A stretch of DNA of 64,000 nt. Source: an uncultured Gammaproteobacteria bacterium (lineage in GTDB: Bacteria; Pseudomonadota; Gammaproteobacteria; PS1; Pseudothioglobaceae). The position numbers and the translations under genes are program-made. The stretch covers positions 1 through 64,000 of the forward strand of contig CABXDP010000001.1 in NCBI GenBank assembly GCA_902511025.1. Reading direction: 5' to 3'. The notes beneath the pieces were generated by a model that did no database searches, was not told the DNA's origin, and saw nothing but the letters and a program-made list of their open reading frames with translations. Position 1 is the first letter of the stretch, and each line of letters starts with the position of its first letter. Below are positions 1 through 7,869 of the stretch, piece by piece.

Positions 1-239
1 TTCCAGTAATATGAATGATGGCGCGCTAAAGAGTAATTAATTTCTTCTTTTAAATCCTCTTTCAATGCGTTGTAGTTGAGCGAACCTGCCCCACAAATAT
101 CTTCATAATAGTAAATTAATTGTTTTTTTGTCATTTGCTCTTGGGCAAATATAAACCATCGTATTCTGTCATACTTATGACGATTTTTGTCATAGTACTG
201 CTTGTCGAGGGATTCAAAAAACTCTTTATTTGAACTCAT
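1..239 (-). CDS. Unknown protein, partial (continues beyond window start)
   Basis: Reading the minus strand from the ATG at 239 gives an open frame of 79 codons that runs off the left edge (starts MSSNKEFFESLDKQYYDKNR). It is rich in Lys, Tyr and Glu and has no membrane segment or recognised motif in the visible part. It is absent from the ORF track, probably because it has no stop inside the window. It lies next to the integrase remnant and tRNA-Arg, so it probably belongs to the same integrated accessory region. No function is assigned. Confidence 0.5.
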   Translation of the reverse strand, partial: MSSNKEFFESLDKQYYDKNRHKYDRIRWFIFAQEQMTKKQLIYYYEDICGAGSLNYNALKEDLKEEINYSLARHHSYYW

Positions 240-437
240 TAATAAATTATAGTTCAAATAGAAGTCCAAATCCTCTCTGATATGCTAGTGAGACTTTATT
301 AATCAAACTAATCCCATTTTGGGTCCCTCCCCTATGTCTAGGTAAATGTGTAAGCGAGGGTGCTATTAATGCTTGCATCTAATTTTATTATATTGCTATA
401 TTGAACTATAATTGAGACTCAAGAATCGTGTCAATTA

Positions 438-1271
438 ATGCCTAAACTTAACCTCTTTCTTAGCTCCAAAAACGCTGATATTAAGCCTTCTTTAGAGGAT
501 TTAAGGAAAGAGATTGGTCTTATTAGAAAAGAGCAAACAAAGGCACTTATGCTCCTCCTGTGCAATCTTTTAGCACACCCTAATCAATCTATTAGAGCCT
601 CTCGTAAAACGTCAAGCATGATTAATAAAAGAGCCAATCCTCAAGGTGTAGGTTCACGCTCCATAGTTAGCTCTATGGATGCTCTAAATACACATGGATA
701 CATCATTCTTGAAATGGGTGCTTATTTAGATAACAAACAAACCACCATCAGCGCAACAACTAAGCTCATTGATTGGTTTAAAGCCAATCATTGGCACGAG
801 GATGATATTGATATCTTTGATGGGCAGTATGTCAAGCTGCGGCTTAATGAAGATAAGAGAAGCTTTGTGGACTTCGAAGATACAGAATACTCCCTATGGC
901 TGAGTAAAGAGCTTGAGCAGTACTCCAGCCTTCTTAATAAGTCAGACATCCGCCTGATGGATAAACATGGCAATATCGAGAAAGAGTATAAAAACCATTG
1001 TATTTCAAGAACCTTTATCAAGCATAAGAGCCACCCTACTAATGGTGAGTTTCTATTTGGAGGACGAATGGCGCCGCCTTGGGTTAATCTCTCTAAAGAA
1101 CAAAGAAAAAGAATCCTCATCAATGGTGAAGCTACTATAGAAATAGATAGACCCGCGAGTCATGTTAATGCGATGTATGAAGTCATTACAGGACAGCCTT
1201 ATTCAGATGGCTATCCATACGACTTAAGCATCAATGGTAGCTTAGTCCCTAGGTATGCATTCAGCAGGTAG
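438..1271 (+). pseudogene. Truncated unknown protein of a mobile-element type
   Basis: This 277-residue frame has no domain I can name with confidence. Its C-terminal part (residues about 205-265) reads FGGRMAPPWVNLSKEQRKR, then INGEATIEIDRPASHVNAMY. That resembles phage- or element-borne proteins of unknown function with a GRxYGGxW...INGxxxVExDY..HP pattern. The last residues (LVPRYAFSR) are read from DNA that on the other strand encodes the integrase stub, so the real gene was probably cut at about 1235-1255 and its 3' part lost. It sits inside the element bordered by tRNA-Arg. The similarity is from memory and weak; the truncation is inferred from the overlap. Confidence 0.45.
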
Positions 1272-1477
1272 CTTTCTGTAAGCTCATAAAATGAAAGCTT
1301 ATTCACTTTATTGCCGTAATACAAATGTATTTCCCTGCTCCCTTTTAGCTCACTAATGAAGGCTTTAGCTTCTGGTTTACTACTAAAGGTCTTGCTAATT
1401 GCAGGTAAGTTTTTATTACGGATTAATACTCTGTATGAATTGCCTTTCTTATTGCTTATCTTTTGTATAGTTGCCAT
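1250..1477 (-). pseudogene. Tyrosine recombinase (phage integrase), N-terminal fragment
   Basis: The frame 1211-1477 begins MATIQKISNKKGNSYRVLIR and continues KTFSSKPEAKAFISELK, the usual arm-type DNA-binding N-terminus of tyrosine integrases. The start of the SAM-like core-binding region (LTESYL) follows, and then the frame enters foreign sequence near 1250. The catalytic domain with its Arg-His-Arg-Tyr residues is missing, so the enzyme is dead. It starts about 85 bases from tRNA-Arg on the same strand, the normal arrangement for an integrase that targets a tRNA 3' end. The ORF track stop at 1211 lies beyond the probable deletion junction. Confidence 0.75.
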
Positions 1478-1560
1478 ATGAAATCTCCATGTAATTGTAC
1501 GAAAAATGTACGAAATACATTATTTCATGGGGAGGCAATCTTTAGAAAGGTTGTTGGGAT

Positions 1561-1637
1561 TGGTGCGCTCGAGGTGATTCGAACACCCGACATTCGGCTT
1601 CGGAGGCCGACACTCTATCCAGCTGAGCTACGAGCGC
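1561..1637 (-). tRNA. tRNA-Arg(CCG), CCA encoded
   Basis: The reverse complement folds as a full cloverleaf. The acceptor is GCGCTCG/CGAGCGC, the anticodon loop CTCCGAA has anticodon CCG, the T arm is GGGTG-TTCGAAT-CACCT, the discriminator is A, and the CCA end is encoded. It reads CGG codons. The integrase stub just downstream marks it as the likely integration target. Confidence 0.95.
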
Positions 1638-1694
1638 AATGATTAGTTAATACGCCGCAGTTCATTATTACTAAAGGTTTTATACTTTTTGCTC

Positions 1695-1729
1695 ATATAA
1701 TCTCACATTAAGTGTGAGTGTGATTATAT
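1695..1729. repeat. Inverted repeat (hairpin with 4-base bulge)
   Basis: ATATAATC-TCACA, a TTAAG loop, then TGTGA-GTGT-GATTATAT. This gives 8 plus 5 perfect pairs interrupted by one GTGT bulge. It lies about 60 bases upstream of tRNA-Arg in a stretch (1638-1933) with no convincing gene. It could be an operator or a remnant of a transcript end; there is no T-run to support a terminator. Confidence 0.4.
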
Positions 1730-1861
1730 GCAATATTTAATGGCTTTAGACCTAACTTTACTGCATTTGCGAAATGTGGCTTAGGTAAGCTTTTCACTAA
1801 TCGAAATGAAAGGCAAGCCATTATTCATGTACCCTGTAGAATCTTTATCAGCAACCCGGTG

Positions 1862-1902
1862 ATACTTAATGAAATTAAATAAGTGATAATGTTATTAAGT
1901 AT
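1862..1902. repeat. Inverted repeat ATACTTAAT...ATTAAGTAT
   Basis: A 9-base perfect inverted repeat encloses a 23-base AT-rich loop, about 30 bases past the 3' end of the small membrane gene at 1934-2137. It could act as a weak transcript end for the minus-strand genes, but no clear T-run follows. Together with the repeat at 1695 it is the only structure seen between tRNA-Arg and 1934. Confidence 0.3.
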
Positions 1903-1933
1903 TTATTGAGCATATTCTACGCATGTAAAGCGC

Positions 1934-2137
1934 TTAACCTGGATGGGCATTAAAAACTTTAGCTGATAGCAATGAGAGGAGAAAGCCTAAAACAGCATAT
2001 AATAAAAAACCAAAAAAAATTATTATTAGCGCAATACCGACTCTGCGAAACTTAGTGAGTTTAATTAGTAATAGTCCAAATACAGGTACTAATAAAAAAC
2101 CGATGGCAAATGGGATAGGAATAAGAAATTCTATCAT
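1934..2137 (-). CDS. Small two-helix membrane protein, unknown
   Basis: The 67-residue product is almost wholly hydrophobic. One helix spans residues about 3-27 (IPIPFAIGFLLVPVFGLLLI), there is a short basic turn (KLTKFRRVG), and a second helix spans about 34-60. The N-in/basic-loop layout fits a small inner-membrane protein. It lies 39 bases downstream of the CPXCG gene on the same strand and may be cotranscribed. I do not recognise a family. The composition makes a real protein plausible, but short hydrophobic frames can be spurious in AT-rich DNA. Confidence 0.45.
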   Translation of the reverse strand: MIEFLIPIPFAIGFLLVPVFGLLLIKLTKFRRVGIALIIIFFGFLLYAVLGFLLSLLSAKVFNAHPG

Positions 2138-2176
2138 TTGCTTAGAAAAACTCTCTTTTGTTTTAAATTTATGAGT

Positions 2177-2368
2177 TTACTCATTGCCATCACCAACGTA
2201 ATTAATGTTTATTTCCCCATCATAAACTTCATAATCAAGTTTATTGGGGTTACAACATACTTCACAATCATATATTTCAGAGTTATTGCCGTTAAAAGAT
2301 GTCCCAACTTCTAATGAAACTTCAAACTGTTCAAAACAAAAGAAACAGGTAATTATTTTATACGTCAT
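2177..2368 (-). CDS. CPXCG motif-containing cysteine-rich protein
   Basis: The 63-residue protein matches the Cys_rich_CPXG family (PF14255): an N-terminal Cys pair (C8, C11), a central acidic region, the signature DCEVCC (C35, C38, C39), and an acidic C-terminus. It probably binds one metal ion; the family's cellular role is unknown. The first knuckle reads CFFCF where the family normally has CPYCG, so the proline and glycine of the naming motif are gone while both cysteines remain. It lies in a minus-strand run of small genes. Confidence 0.75.
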   Translation of the reverse strand: MTYKIITCFFCFEQFEVSLEVGTSFNGNNSEIYDCEVCCNPNKLDYEVYDGEININYVGDGNE

Positions 2369-2444
2369 CGTTCAAAAGACTTAAATATACTATTAATGTC
2401 GTCAATAAATTTTTTTAAAGTCATTAAGAGTCTTTTAATAAAAG

Positions 2445-2732
2445 CTAAGACAAACATGTGTCTTCATTCTCACAGCTGAATACATAAATTTCGCCCTGAT
2501 TTTCTATTTGTATACTTTCAATATCACAAAAACTAGATGAGTGGTATTTTCTGAAATCCACATCCTGGCAATACTCTTCAATCACATCCTTCATATTACT
2601 GACAAAGTATTTATCTTTAAGGTCGTTGAGGTAGATAAACAGAACAACTAGAACAGGTAAAAGGAAGTATAGAGCCTTCTTCTGCTTGATCACAGATAGG
2701 TTGGTCTGCTCTTCTGTCCAATTGTTATTCAT
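2445..2732 (-). CDS. Single-span membrane protein, unknown
   Basis: The 95-residue product starts with about 17 polar residues, has one membrane helix (residues about 20-36, ALYFLLPVLVVLFIYL), and then an acidic outer domain. That domain has four cysteines (C54, C68, C90, C93 by count) that could form disulfides if it faces the periplasm. No family is recognised. It follows the secreted protein at 2792-3574 on the same strand with a 60-base gap. Confidence 0.5.
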   Translation of the reverse strand: MNNNWTEEQTNLSVIKQKKALYFLLPVLVVLFIYLNDLKDKYFVSNMKDVIEEYCQDVDFRKYHSSSFCDIESIQIENQGEIYVFSCENEDTCLS

Positions 2733-2791
2733 TCATATTTTGTATTTTATTCATTAAATCTTAGCAACGACATGAAGTTTAGAGTTTATTG

Positions 2792-3574
2792 TTAGTCCGC
2801 TGTAAATCTAATTTTTACCTCATTATTGAACAAAGCCTCATTTGAGGGGAGAGGAATAGGTGATGATCTGAAGACGGCTCTCCTAATTGAGCTACCAAAG
2901 GACTGAGATATACTTTTAGACAGAGTTTGATTCTCAGTATTACCAGAACTGCAACCTAAAATTTTGACTGCCTCAACTGCACCATTATCTGCCTGATTAA
3001 TTAAAACATCACAAAACCAGCTTTTTTCAGCATCATCATAACGCCAAAAAGACCTAATTTTTTCTTTTACAGTTCTCAAATAAGATGATTTAAGAGCTTT
3101 TAGTTCAGGAGTCATCTCGATATCATCTATCTGAAGTACACTCAGACTACTCTCATTTTCAAGCGCTTCATTTCTTTTTGTTAAAGCCTCAATTCGAAGA
3201 GTTTTCTGCTCAGGACTTAGTCTAGACATTTGGCAAATGAAGTTGAGTAGGACTTCAAAACCAGTATTGGGCTGGTAGTACTCCCAGGCACCGTTGATCT
3301 CTCTTTCTACGCCTTCACCTTCCCCCATTGGAAAAGAGTATCTAGTTCGCTTGATTACTCTAAATCCCTTTAACTTACAGTCACCCTGGGCATAGGTTTT
3401 CTCACTGCCTTTACCCCAAGAGTCTAGATACCACCAATATATGTAGCCATCTTTTTCTATTAAAGTATCAAAATCAATAAATAAAGAGGCATTATTTCCT
3501 GGAAGAACTTTAGTCCAATCCGCATAGGAGTTAAAAGAGACCAAAACAGAAAGAAGTAGAATTATTTTTTTCAT
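2792..3574 (-). CDS. Secreted adhesin-E-like protein with TolA/TonB-type C-terminal domain
   Basis: A signal peptide (MKKIILLLSVLVSFNSYA) is followed by a domain with the look of surface-adhesin protein E: a start like DWTKV, then FIDFDTLIEKDGYIYWWYLD and a conserved Cys in KTYAQGDCKL. The C-terminal 100 residues (YLRTVKEKIRSFWRYDD, FCDVLINQADNGAV, SSPIPLPSNEALFNNEVKIRF) match the TolA C-terminal fold, with a Cys pair typical of that domain. A periplasmic or envelope role is likely. Both domains are known, but the pairing is unusual. The gene ends 1 base before the SNase gene in a minus-strand pair, which suggests cotranscription. The domain calls are from sequence pattern only. Confidence 0.65.
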   Translation of the reverse strand: MKKIILLLSVLVSFNSYADWTKVLPGNNASLFIDFDTLIEKDGYIYWWYLDSWGKGSEKTYAQGDCKLKGFRVIKRTRYSFPMGEGEGVEREINGAWEYYQPNTGFEVLLNFICQMSRLSPEQKTLRIEALTKRNEALENESSLSVLQIDDIEMTPELKALKSSYLRTVKEKIRSFWRYDDAEKSWFCDVLINQADNGAVEAVKILGCSSGNTENQTLSKSISQSFGSSIRRAVFRSSPIPLPSNEALFNNEVKIRFTAD

Positions 3575-3575
3575 A

Positions 3576-4010
3576 TTATTTGCACCAACTCAATTTTTTG
3601 CCGCCCTTATATCTGTAAGCCAGATCATTTTCTAAAAGCTCTTTCTCAAGACTTACTCCATCAATAAACACTTTGGCGACAACCCTAAAGTATTTACCTC
3701 TTTGAATTTCATTAAGTTTTATTTCTTTTGCATTAAATAGCTTATCTCTAACAAAATCCCTAGCTAGAATTGCCACATCATTTTCATATTGACACTTCCC
3801 TTTAATTTCAGGGGTGTCAACTCCTTCAAGTCTTATGGCAATGTTTTTTCCAACAATAGGAGATAGAGAGTCAATATCAACTCTAAAAGTATCGCCATCA
3901 TAGACACTTATGACTTTGGATACTAATACTGATCCAAACTGATTTGCGGCCATAGAAGACTCAACACAAAGACAGAATGTTATTAAACAAATTTTTTTAA
4001 ATGACATCAT
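3576..4010 (-). CDS. Secreted thermonuclease-like (SNase) protein
   Basis: A signal peptide (ITFCLCVESSMA) precedes a staphylococcal-nuclease domain. The Ca2+/catalytic residues of the family are visible: YDGDTF with D40, IRLEGVDTPEIKG with R60, D65 and E68, and the second catalytic Arg in KYFRVVAKV (R109). At 144 residues it is a minimal SNase with no added domain. It would cleave DNA or RNA in the periplasm or outside the cell, perhaps for phosphate or nucleotide scavenging. The first Met is followed by another Met and either could start. It is upstream of the adhesin-E/TolA-like gene by 1 base. Confidence 0.85.
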   Translation of the reverse strand: MMSFKKICLITFCLCVESSMAANQFGSVLVSKVISVYDGDTFRVDIDSLSPIVGKNIAIRLEGVDTPEIKGKCQYENDVAILARDFVRDKLFNAKEIKLNEIQRGKYFRVVAKVFIDGVSLEKELLENDLAYRYKGGKKLSWCK

Positions 4011-4164
4011 TTGGATTAGAATGGATTTATTTTTTCATTCGTGATTTTATCGAACTCTATAAAAGTTACAATGCTCTTCATAAAAACTCTATTATTTCTT
4101 CATAATTAATAAATAATATATTAGTACAATTTTGACTTTTATTAAATAACTTATCACTTTTAAG

Positions 4165-5538
4165 ATGACTAATTTAAATTTTATTTCTAAAACCTTATGT
4201 ATTGCCCTAAGTTCAGTTTTTTTGTTTTCTTCTCCTTCAATAGCTGATGATGACAATTACTCACCTCTCGATTCTCCCTCTTTCTTCGAGGGGCTTAATA
4301 CTTTTACTGCGGTTTTCTCTCAAATCAAACAAATGTATGTTGATGAGATAGATGATGAAACCCTATTTAATAATGCAATTAGGGGTCTAATTGAGGGTTT
4401 AGATCCTCATTCAAGCTATCTTGAGCCTGTTGCTCAATCAAAGGTAAGTGAGAGCACTATGGGCAAATTTGGAGGCCTTGGAATAGTTATTGGAACCAAA
4501 GGTGATTACATTGAAGTTGTTTCGCCTATTGATGATACGCCGGCTTACAGAGCGGGTCTCAAGGCGGGAGATATTATTCTACAAATTGGTGACCAAAATG
4601 TAAGCCAAATCAATCTTGAAGAAGGTGTGAAGTTAATGAGGGGCGCACCAGGTACAACAATTAAGTTGACTATAGGCAGGCCAGATATTGCCCCATTCGT
4701 TGTAGAGATTACCCGCGAAGTCATAACAGTCACTTCTGCAAAAGGACTTCTTCTCGAAGAGGGTATTGGATATCTAAGAGTTGCTCAATTCCAAAGACCT
4801 ACAGCCGAGGTTGTAGAAAAGATTATTGGAGATTTAGTAGAAAAGAATGAGGCAGATCTTGATTCACTAATTATTGATTTAAGAAACAATCCTGGTGGAT
4901 TATTAGATTCTTCAATCGATATTTCAAATCTATTTATTGATGAGCCGGGCATTGTTGTTTACACTGAAGGTAGAACGCCAAGCTCAAATATGTCGTTCCC
5001 AACCAAACCTGGTGATATATTGAATGGGGCACCTATTGTTGTGCTCATGAATGTTGGCTCTGCGTCAGCCTCTGAGATTGTAGCTGGGGCTCTCCAGGAT
5101 CATAAGCGTGCAATTATTATGGGAGAGGAGTCTTTTGGTAAAGGCTCTGTGCAGTCAATGATGGGTCTTCAAGATGGCTATGGTCTTAAATTAACCACAG
5201 CAAGATACTTTACGCCTTCTGGCAGGTCTATTCAGGCCAAAGGGATATCACCTGATATTGAACTTGATAATATATCTCTGAGAGGTGATGATGAAGAAGA
5301 AGAGTCGATAGATTTCAGTTCGCAGGAAAAAGATCTTAAAAACTCTTTATCTGCCCAGGACGAAGAAGAGACAACTTCAGAGGATCCAACTGAGCTGAGC
5401 CCAGAAGAAATCTTAAAGTCTCAGGATGAGATTACAGATGCACGTGATCAGGAGTTTGTTGATTTGTTGATGGAAGACTACTATGTCCATGAAGCTGTCA
5501 ATGTATTGAAAGCACTAAGGATTTATAAGAATAAATAA
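4165..5538 (+). CDS. ctpA: Carboxy-terminal processing protease (S41 family)
   Basis: The periplasmic serine protease has a signal peptide to about residue 27 (VFLFSSPSIA), a PDZ domain at about 97-172 (GGLGIVIGTKGDYIEVVSPI) and the S41 core (LRNNPGGLLDSS). The catalytic Ser-Lys dyad is S301 (VGSASASEI) and K326 (ESFGKGSVQ), with the 25-residue spacing of the family. The last 80 residues form a very acidic linker (DDEEEES, DEEETTSEDPTE) before a short helical end, longer than the core needs. It would trim the C-termini of exported proteins. It is transcribed alone and ends in a strong bidirectional terminator. Confidence 0.95.
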   Translation: MTNLNFISKTLCIALSSVFLFSSPSIADDDNYSPLDSPSFFEGLNTFTAVFSQIKQMYVDEIDDETLFNNAIRGLIEGLDPHSSYLEPVAQSKVSESTMGKFGGLGIVIGTKGDYIEVVSPIDDTPAYRAGLKAGDIILQIGDQNVSQINLEEGVKLMRGAPGTTIKLTIGRPDIAPFVVEITREVITVTSAKGLLLEEGIGYLRVAQFQRPTAEVVEKIIGDLVEKNEADLDSLIIDLRNNPGGLLDSSIDISNLFIDEPGIVVYTEGRTPSSNMSFPTKPGDILNGAPIVVLMNVGSASASEIVAGALQDHKRAIIMGEESFGKGSVQSMMGLQDGYGLKLTTARYFTPSGRSIQAKGISPDIELDNISLRGDDEEEESIDFSSQEKDLKNSLSAQDEEETTSEDPTELSPEEILKSQDEITDARDQEFVDLLMEDYYVHEAVNVLKALRIYKNK

Positions 5539-5541
5539 TAT

Positions 5542-5576
5542 AAAAGCCCTCTATCTTAGACAGAGGGCTTTTTTTT
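5542..5576. terminator. Bidirectional intrinsic terminator between ctpA and lepB
   Basis: A perfect 8-base stem, AGCCCTCT (5545-5552) with AGAGGGCT (5562-5569), is flanked by AAAA on one side and eight Ts on the other, so it works for either strand. The lepB stop codon overlaps the T-run. Confidence 0.9.
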
Positions 5577-6489
5577 AATTGAAGCCACCTATTCTATTGA
5601 ATTGCATAGTGTTGTAATTCCAGTCCCAGTGCATCCAGATACCAATTGCTCGTCCAATTATGTACTCTTCTGGAACAAACCCCCAGAAACGAGAATCACT
5701 ACTGTGTGCGCGATTATCGCCCATAACAAAGTAATGCCCTTCTGGAATCGTTATTTCTGGTATACCTTTTGACTGGCCATTAGGATTTAAAAGCACCTCA
5801 TGAGGCTGTGAATCCATTAATTCCTGGACAAGCTTATAATTATTCATCGCTTTTCCAGAGTCTACTCCAAGGTAGGGACCAATATTTTTAAGTTCTAACA
5901 CTTCACCATTAACGATCAGTTGATCCTCGCTGTATGAAATCACATCTCCCGGTGTTGCAACAATACGTTTAATAAAGTCAACACCTGAATATCCAGGATT
6001 TTTTTCATAATTTGGGTACCTAAATACTATAACGTCACCTCTATTTGGTTTTGAGAATTCAACAAGTTTAGTGTTTGTAATTGGAAGTCTGAAGCCATAA
6101 TCAAACTTGTTTACCACTATAAAGTCACCTGTTAAGAGAGTTGGCATCATAGAGTTTGATGGGACACGAAACGGTTCAAAGATAAAACCCCTAAAAACGA
6201 ATACTAAAAGTAGAACTGGAAAAAGTTCAATCGACCATTGGACAAGCTTAGGCCTGTGATTGTATTTTTCAGATTTAGAGAACTTTAAAAAAATAAGAAA
6301 GTAAGCTATCCGTCCAAATTTAGATTTTTCTTGAACTGTATCTGAAACTGAGTCACTTGTTTCTTTTGACAGAAAAAGGTCAATTAAAACAATAGCAATG
6401 GCAAGAATCATTGCAATAAAGAGCCATGACAGAACATCCCAGGCAAAGAAAGGCTCTGCGTTTTTTAATACTGCTTCGTATATAGACAT
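5575..6489 (-). CDS. lepB: Signal peptidase I
   Basis: The membrane-bound leader peptidase has two N-terminal helices (residues about 17-40 and 87-104). The catalytic Ser is in PFRVPSNSMMPTLLTGD, the general-base Lys is in VDFIKRIVATPGD, and the closing box reads VMGDNRAHSSDSRFWG. It removes Sec and Tat signal peptides. At 304 residues it is slightly longer than average because of the linker between the helices. It follows aroA on the same strand at 68 bases and converges with ctpA. Confidence 0.97.
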   Translation of the reverse strand: MSIYEAVLKNAEPFFAWDVLSWLFIAMILAIAIVLIDLFLSKETSDSVSDTVQEKSKFGRIAYFLIFLKFSKSEKYNHRPKLVQWSIELFPVLLLVFVFRGFIFEPFRVPSNSMMPTLLTGDFIVVNKFDYGFRLPITNTKLVEFSKPNRGDVIVFRYPNYEKNPGYSGVDFIKRIVATPGDVISYSEDQLIVNGEVLELKNIGPYLGVDSGKAMNNYKLVQELMDSQPHEVLLNPNGQSKGIPEITIPEGHYFVMGDNRAHSSDSRFWGFVPEEYIIGRAIGIWMHWDWNYNTMQFNRIGGFN

Positions 6490-6557
6490 AGGAATAGAGC
6501 TATTTTTTTAAAGGGCGTATTATAACAACCTAGTGCTTCTAGTGCTTGCCATAGTGA

Positions 6558-7862
6558 CTATCCTACTTGTTTAATGCTCATCCCAATTGAGTTTGCTAAC
6601 TTAACAAAGTTAGGAAAAGAAGTTTTAACGTTATCAACTCCCTCAACCTCTATGTCAAATTTTGATCTCACAGATGCAATTGCAAACGCCATAGAGATTC
6701 TATGATCGTAATGAGATTTGATAGAGGAGGCTTGCTTAGTGAACTCTCCGCCAAGAATACGAATTCCATCTTCCAAAACATGATTTTCTATTCCTAACGA
6801 GGTGAGTCCATCAGCCATGACTTGTATTCGGTCTGACTCTTTTACTCTAAGTTCTTTTGCACCTGTGAGGACTGTTTCACCTTCTGCACAGCAAGCAGCA
6901 ATGAACAAAACAGGAAATTCATCTATGGCAAGTGGAACAAGATTTTCAGGAATTTGAATCCCTTTGAGGTTTGATGAGGCAACCTTTATATCGGCAATCA
7001 ACTCTCCTGCCTGAAGCTTTTGATTAAATAGTTCAATATTTCCACCCATTAACTTTAGAATATCGATGACTCCAGTTCTAGTTGGGTTTATATTGACTGA
7101 ATTAAGAGTTATGCTAGAGTCTTTTGAAATACAGCCTGCAACCATAAAAAATGCTGCAGAAGAGATATCGCTCGGCACCTCAATATCACAACCCTGTAAT
7201 GAGCCACCGCCTAATAATGAAATTCTATTGTTTGATGATGTGACATCATAGCCAAAGCCTCTAAGCATTCTCTCTGTATGATCTCGCGATATTTCATTCT
7301 CGATAACTGTAGTTATACCTTCACCATATAGGCCAGCCAAAAGTAGGCAAGATTTAATTTGAGCAGAGGCGACTGGAAGAGTATATTCAATACCAGATAA
7401 CTTGCTTCCACCTTTAATTGTCAATGGTGGTCTTGAATCATCTCCAAATATGTCAGCTCCCATTTCTAGAAGCGGGTTAATGACTCTTCCCATAGGTCTT
7501 GTTGATAGTGACTCGTCACCGCATAGCTCTGAGTCAAAATTTTGAGCACTGAGCAGACCCGACATTAAGCGAATTGAAGTTCCTGAATTTCCCAAATTAA
7601 GAGGTTTTTTAGGTTCCTTTAAACCTCTCATACCTACACCATGTATGACGACATTTGATCCATTCCTTTCAATTTGAACCCCCATATCCCTAAAAGCATT
7701 CAAAGTCGCAAGGCTATCTCCACCTTCCAAAAACCCTGAAACCCTTGTCACACCCTCGGCAATAGAGCCTAGCATAATTGATCTATGAGATATTGACTTA
7801 TCTCCAGGCACCTTAATTGAGCCCTTTAATGGCCCAGAATTTGATGTTAAAAAGTTTGACAT
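6558..7862 (-). CDS. aroA: 3-phosphoshikimate 1-carboxyvinyltransferase (EPSP synthase)
   Basis: It joins shikimate-3-phosphate and PEP on the way to chorismate. The family hallmarks are all present: VPGDKSISHRSIM near the N-terminus, LNLGNSGTSIRLMSG, RPMGRVINPL, the catalytic Asp/Glu region in DEFPVLFIAA, and the KESDRI motif. At 434 residues it is the normal length. It is the last aromatic gene of the overlapping run pheA-hisC-tyrA-aroA, 7 bases after tyrA. Confidence 0.97.
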   Translation of the reverse strand: MSNFLTSNSGPLKGSIKVPGDKSISHRSIMLGSIAEGVTRVSGFLEGGDSLATLNAFRDMGVQIERNGSNVVIHGVGMRGLKEPKKPLNLGNSGTSIRLMSGLLSAQNFDSELCGDESLSTRPMGRVINPLLEMGADIFGDDSRPPLTIKGGSKLSGIEYTLPVASAQIKSCLLLAGLYGEGITTVIENEISRDHTERMLRGFGYDVTSSNNRISLLGGGSLQGCDIEVPSDISSAAFFMVAGCISKDSSITLNSVNINPTRTGVIDILKLMGGNIELFNQKLQAGELIADIKVASSNLKGIQIPENLVPLAIDEFPVLFIAACCAEGETVLTGAKELRVKESDRIQVMADGLTSLGIENHVLEDGIRILGGEFTKQASSIKSHYDHRISMAFAIASVRSKFDIEVEGVDNVKTSFPNFVKLANSIGMSIKQVG

Positions 7863-7869
7863 TAGAGAG

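Noticed and set aside
788-1123. 111-residue minus-strand ORF
   Set aside because: Antisense to the 438-1271 frame, rich in Ser and Leu as expected for a shadow; no motif.
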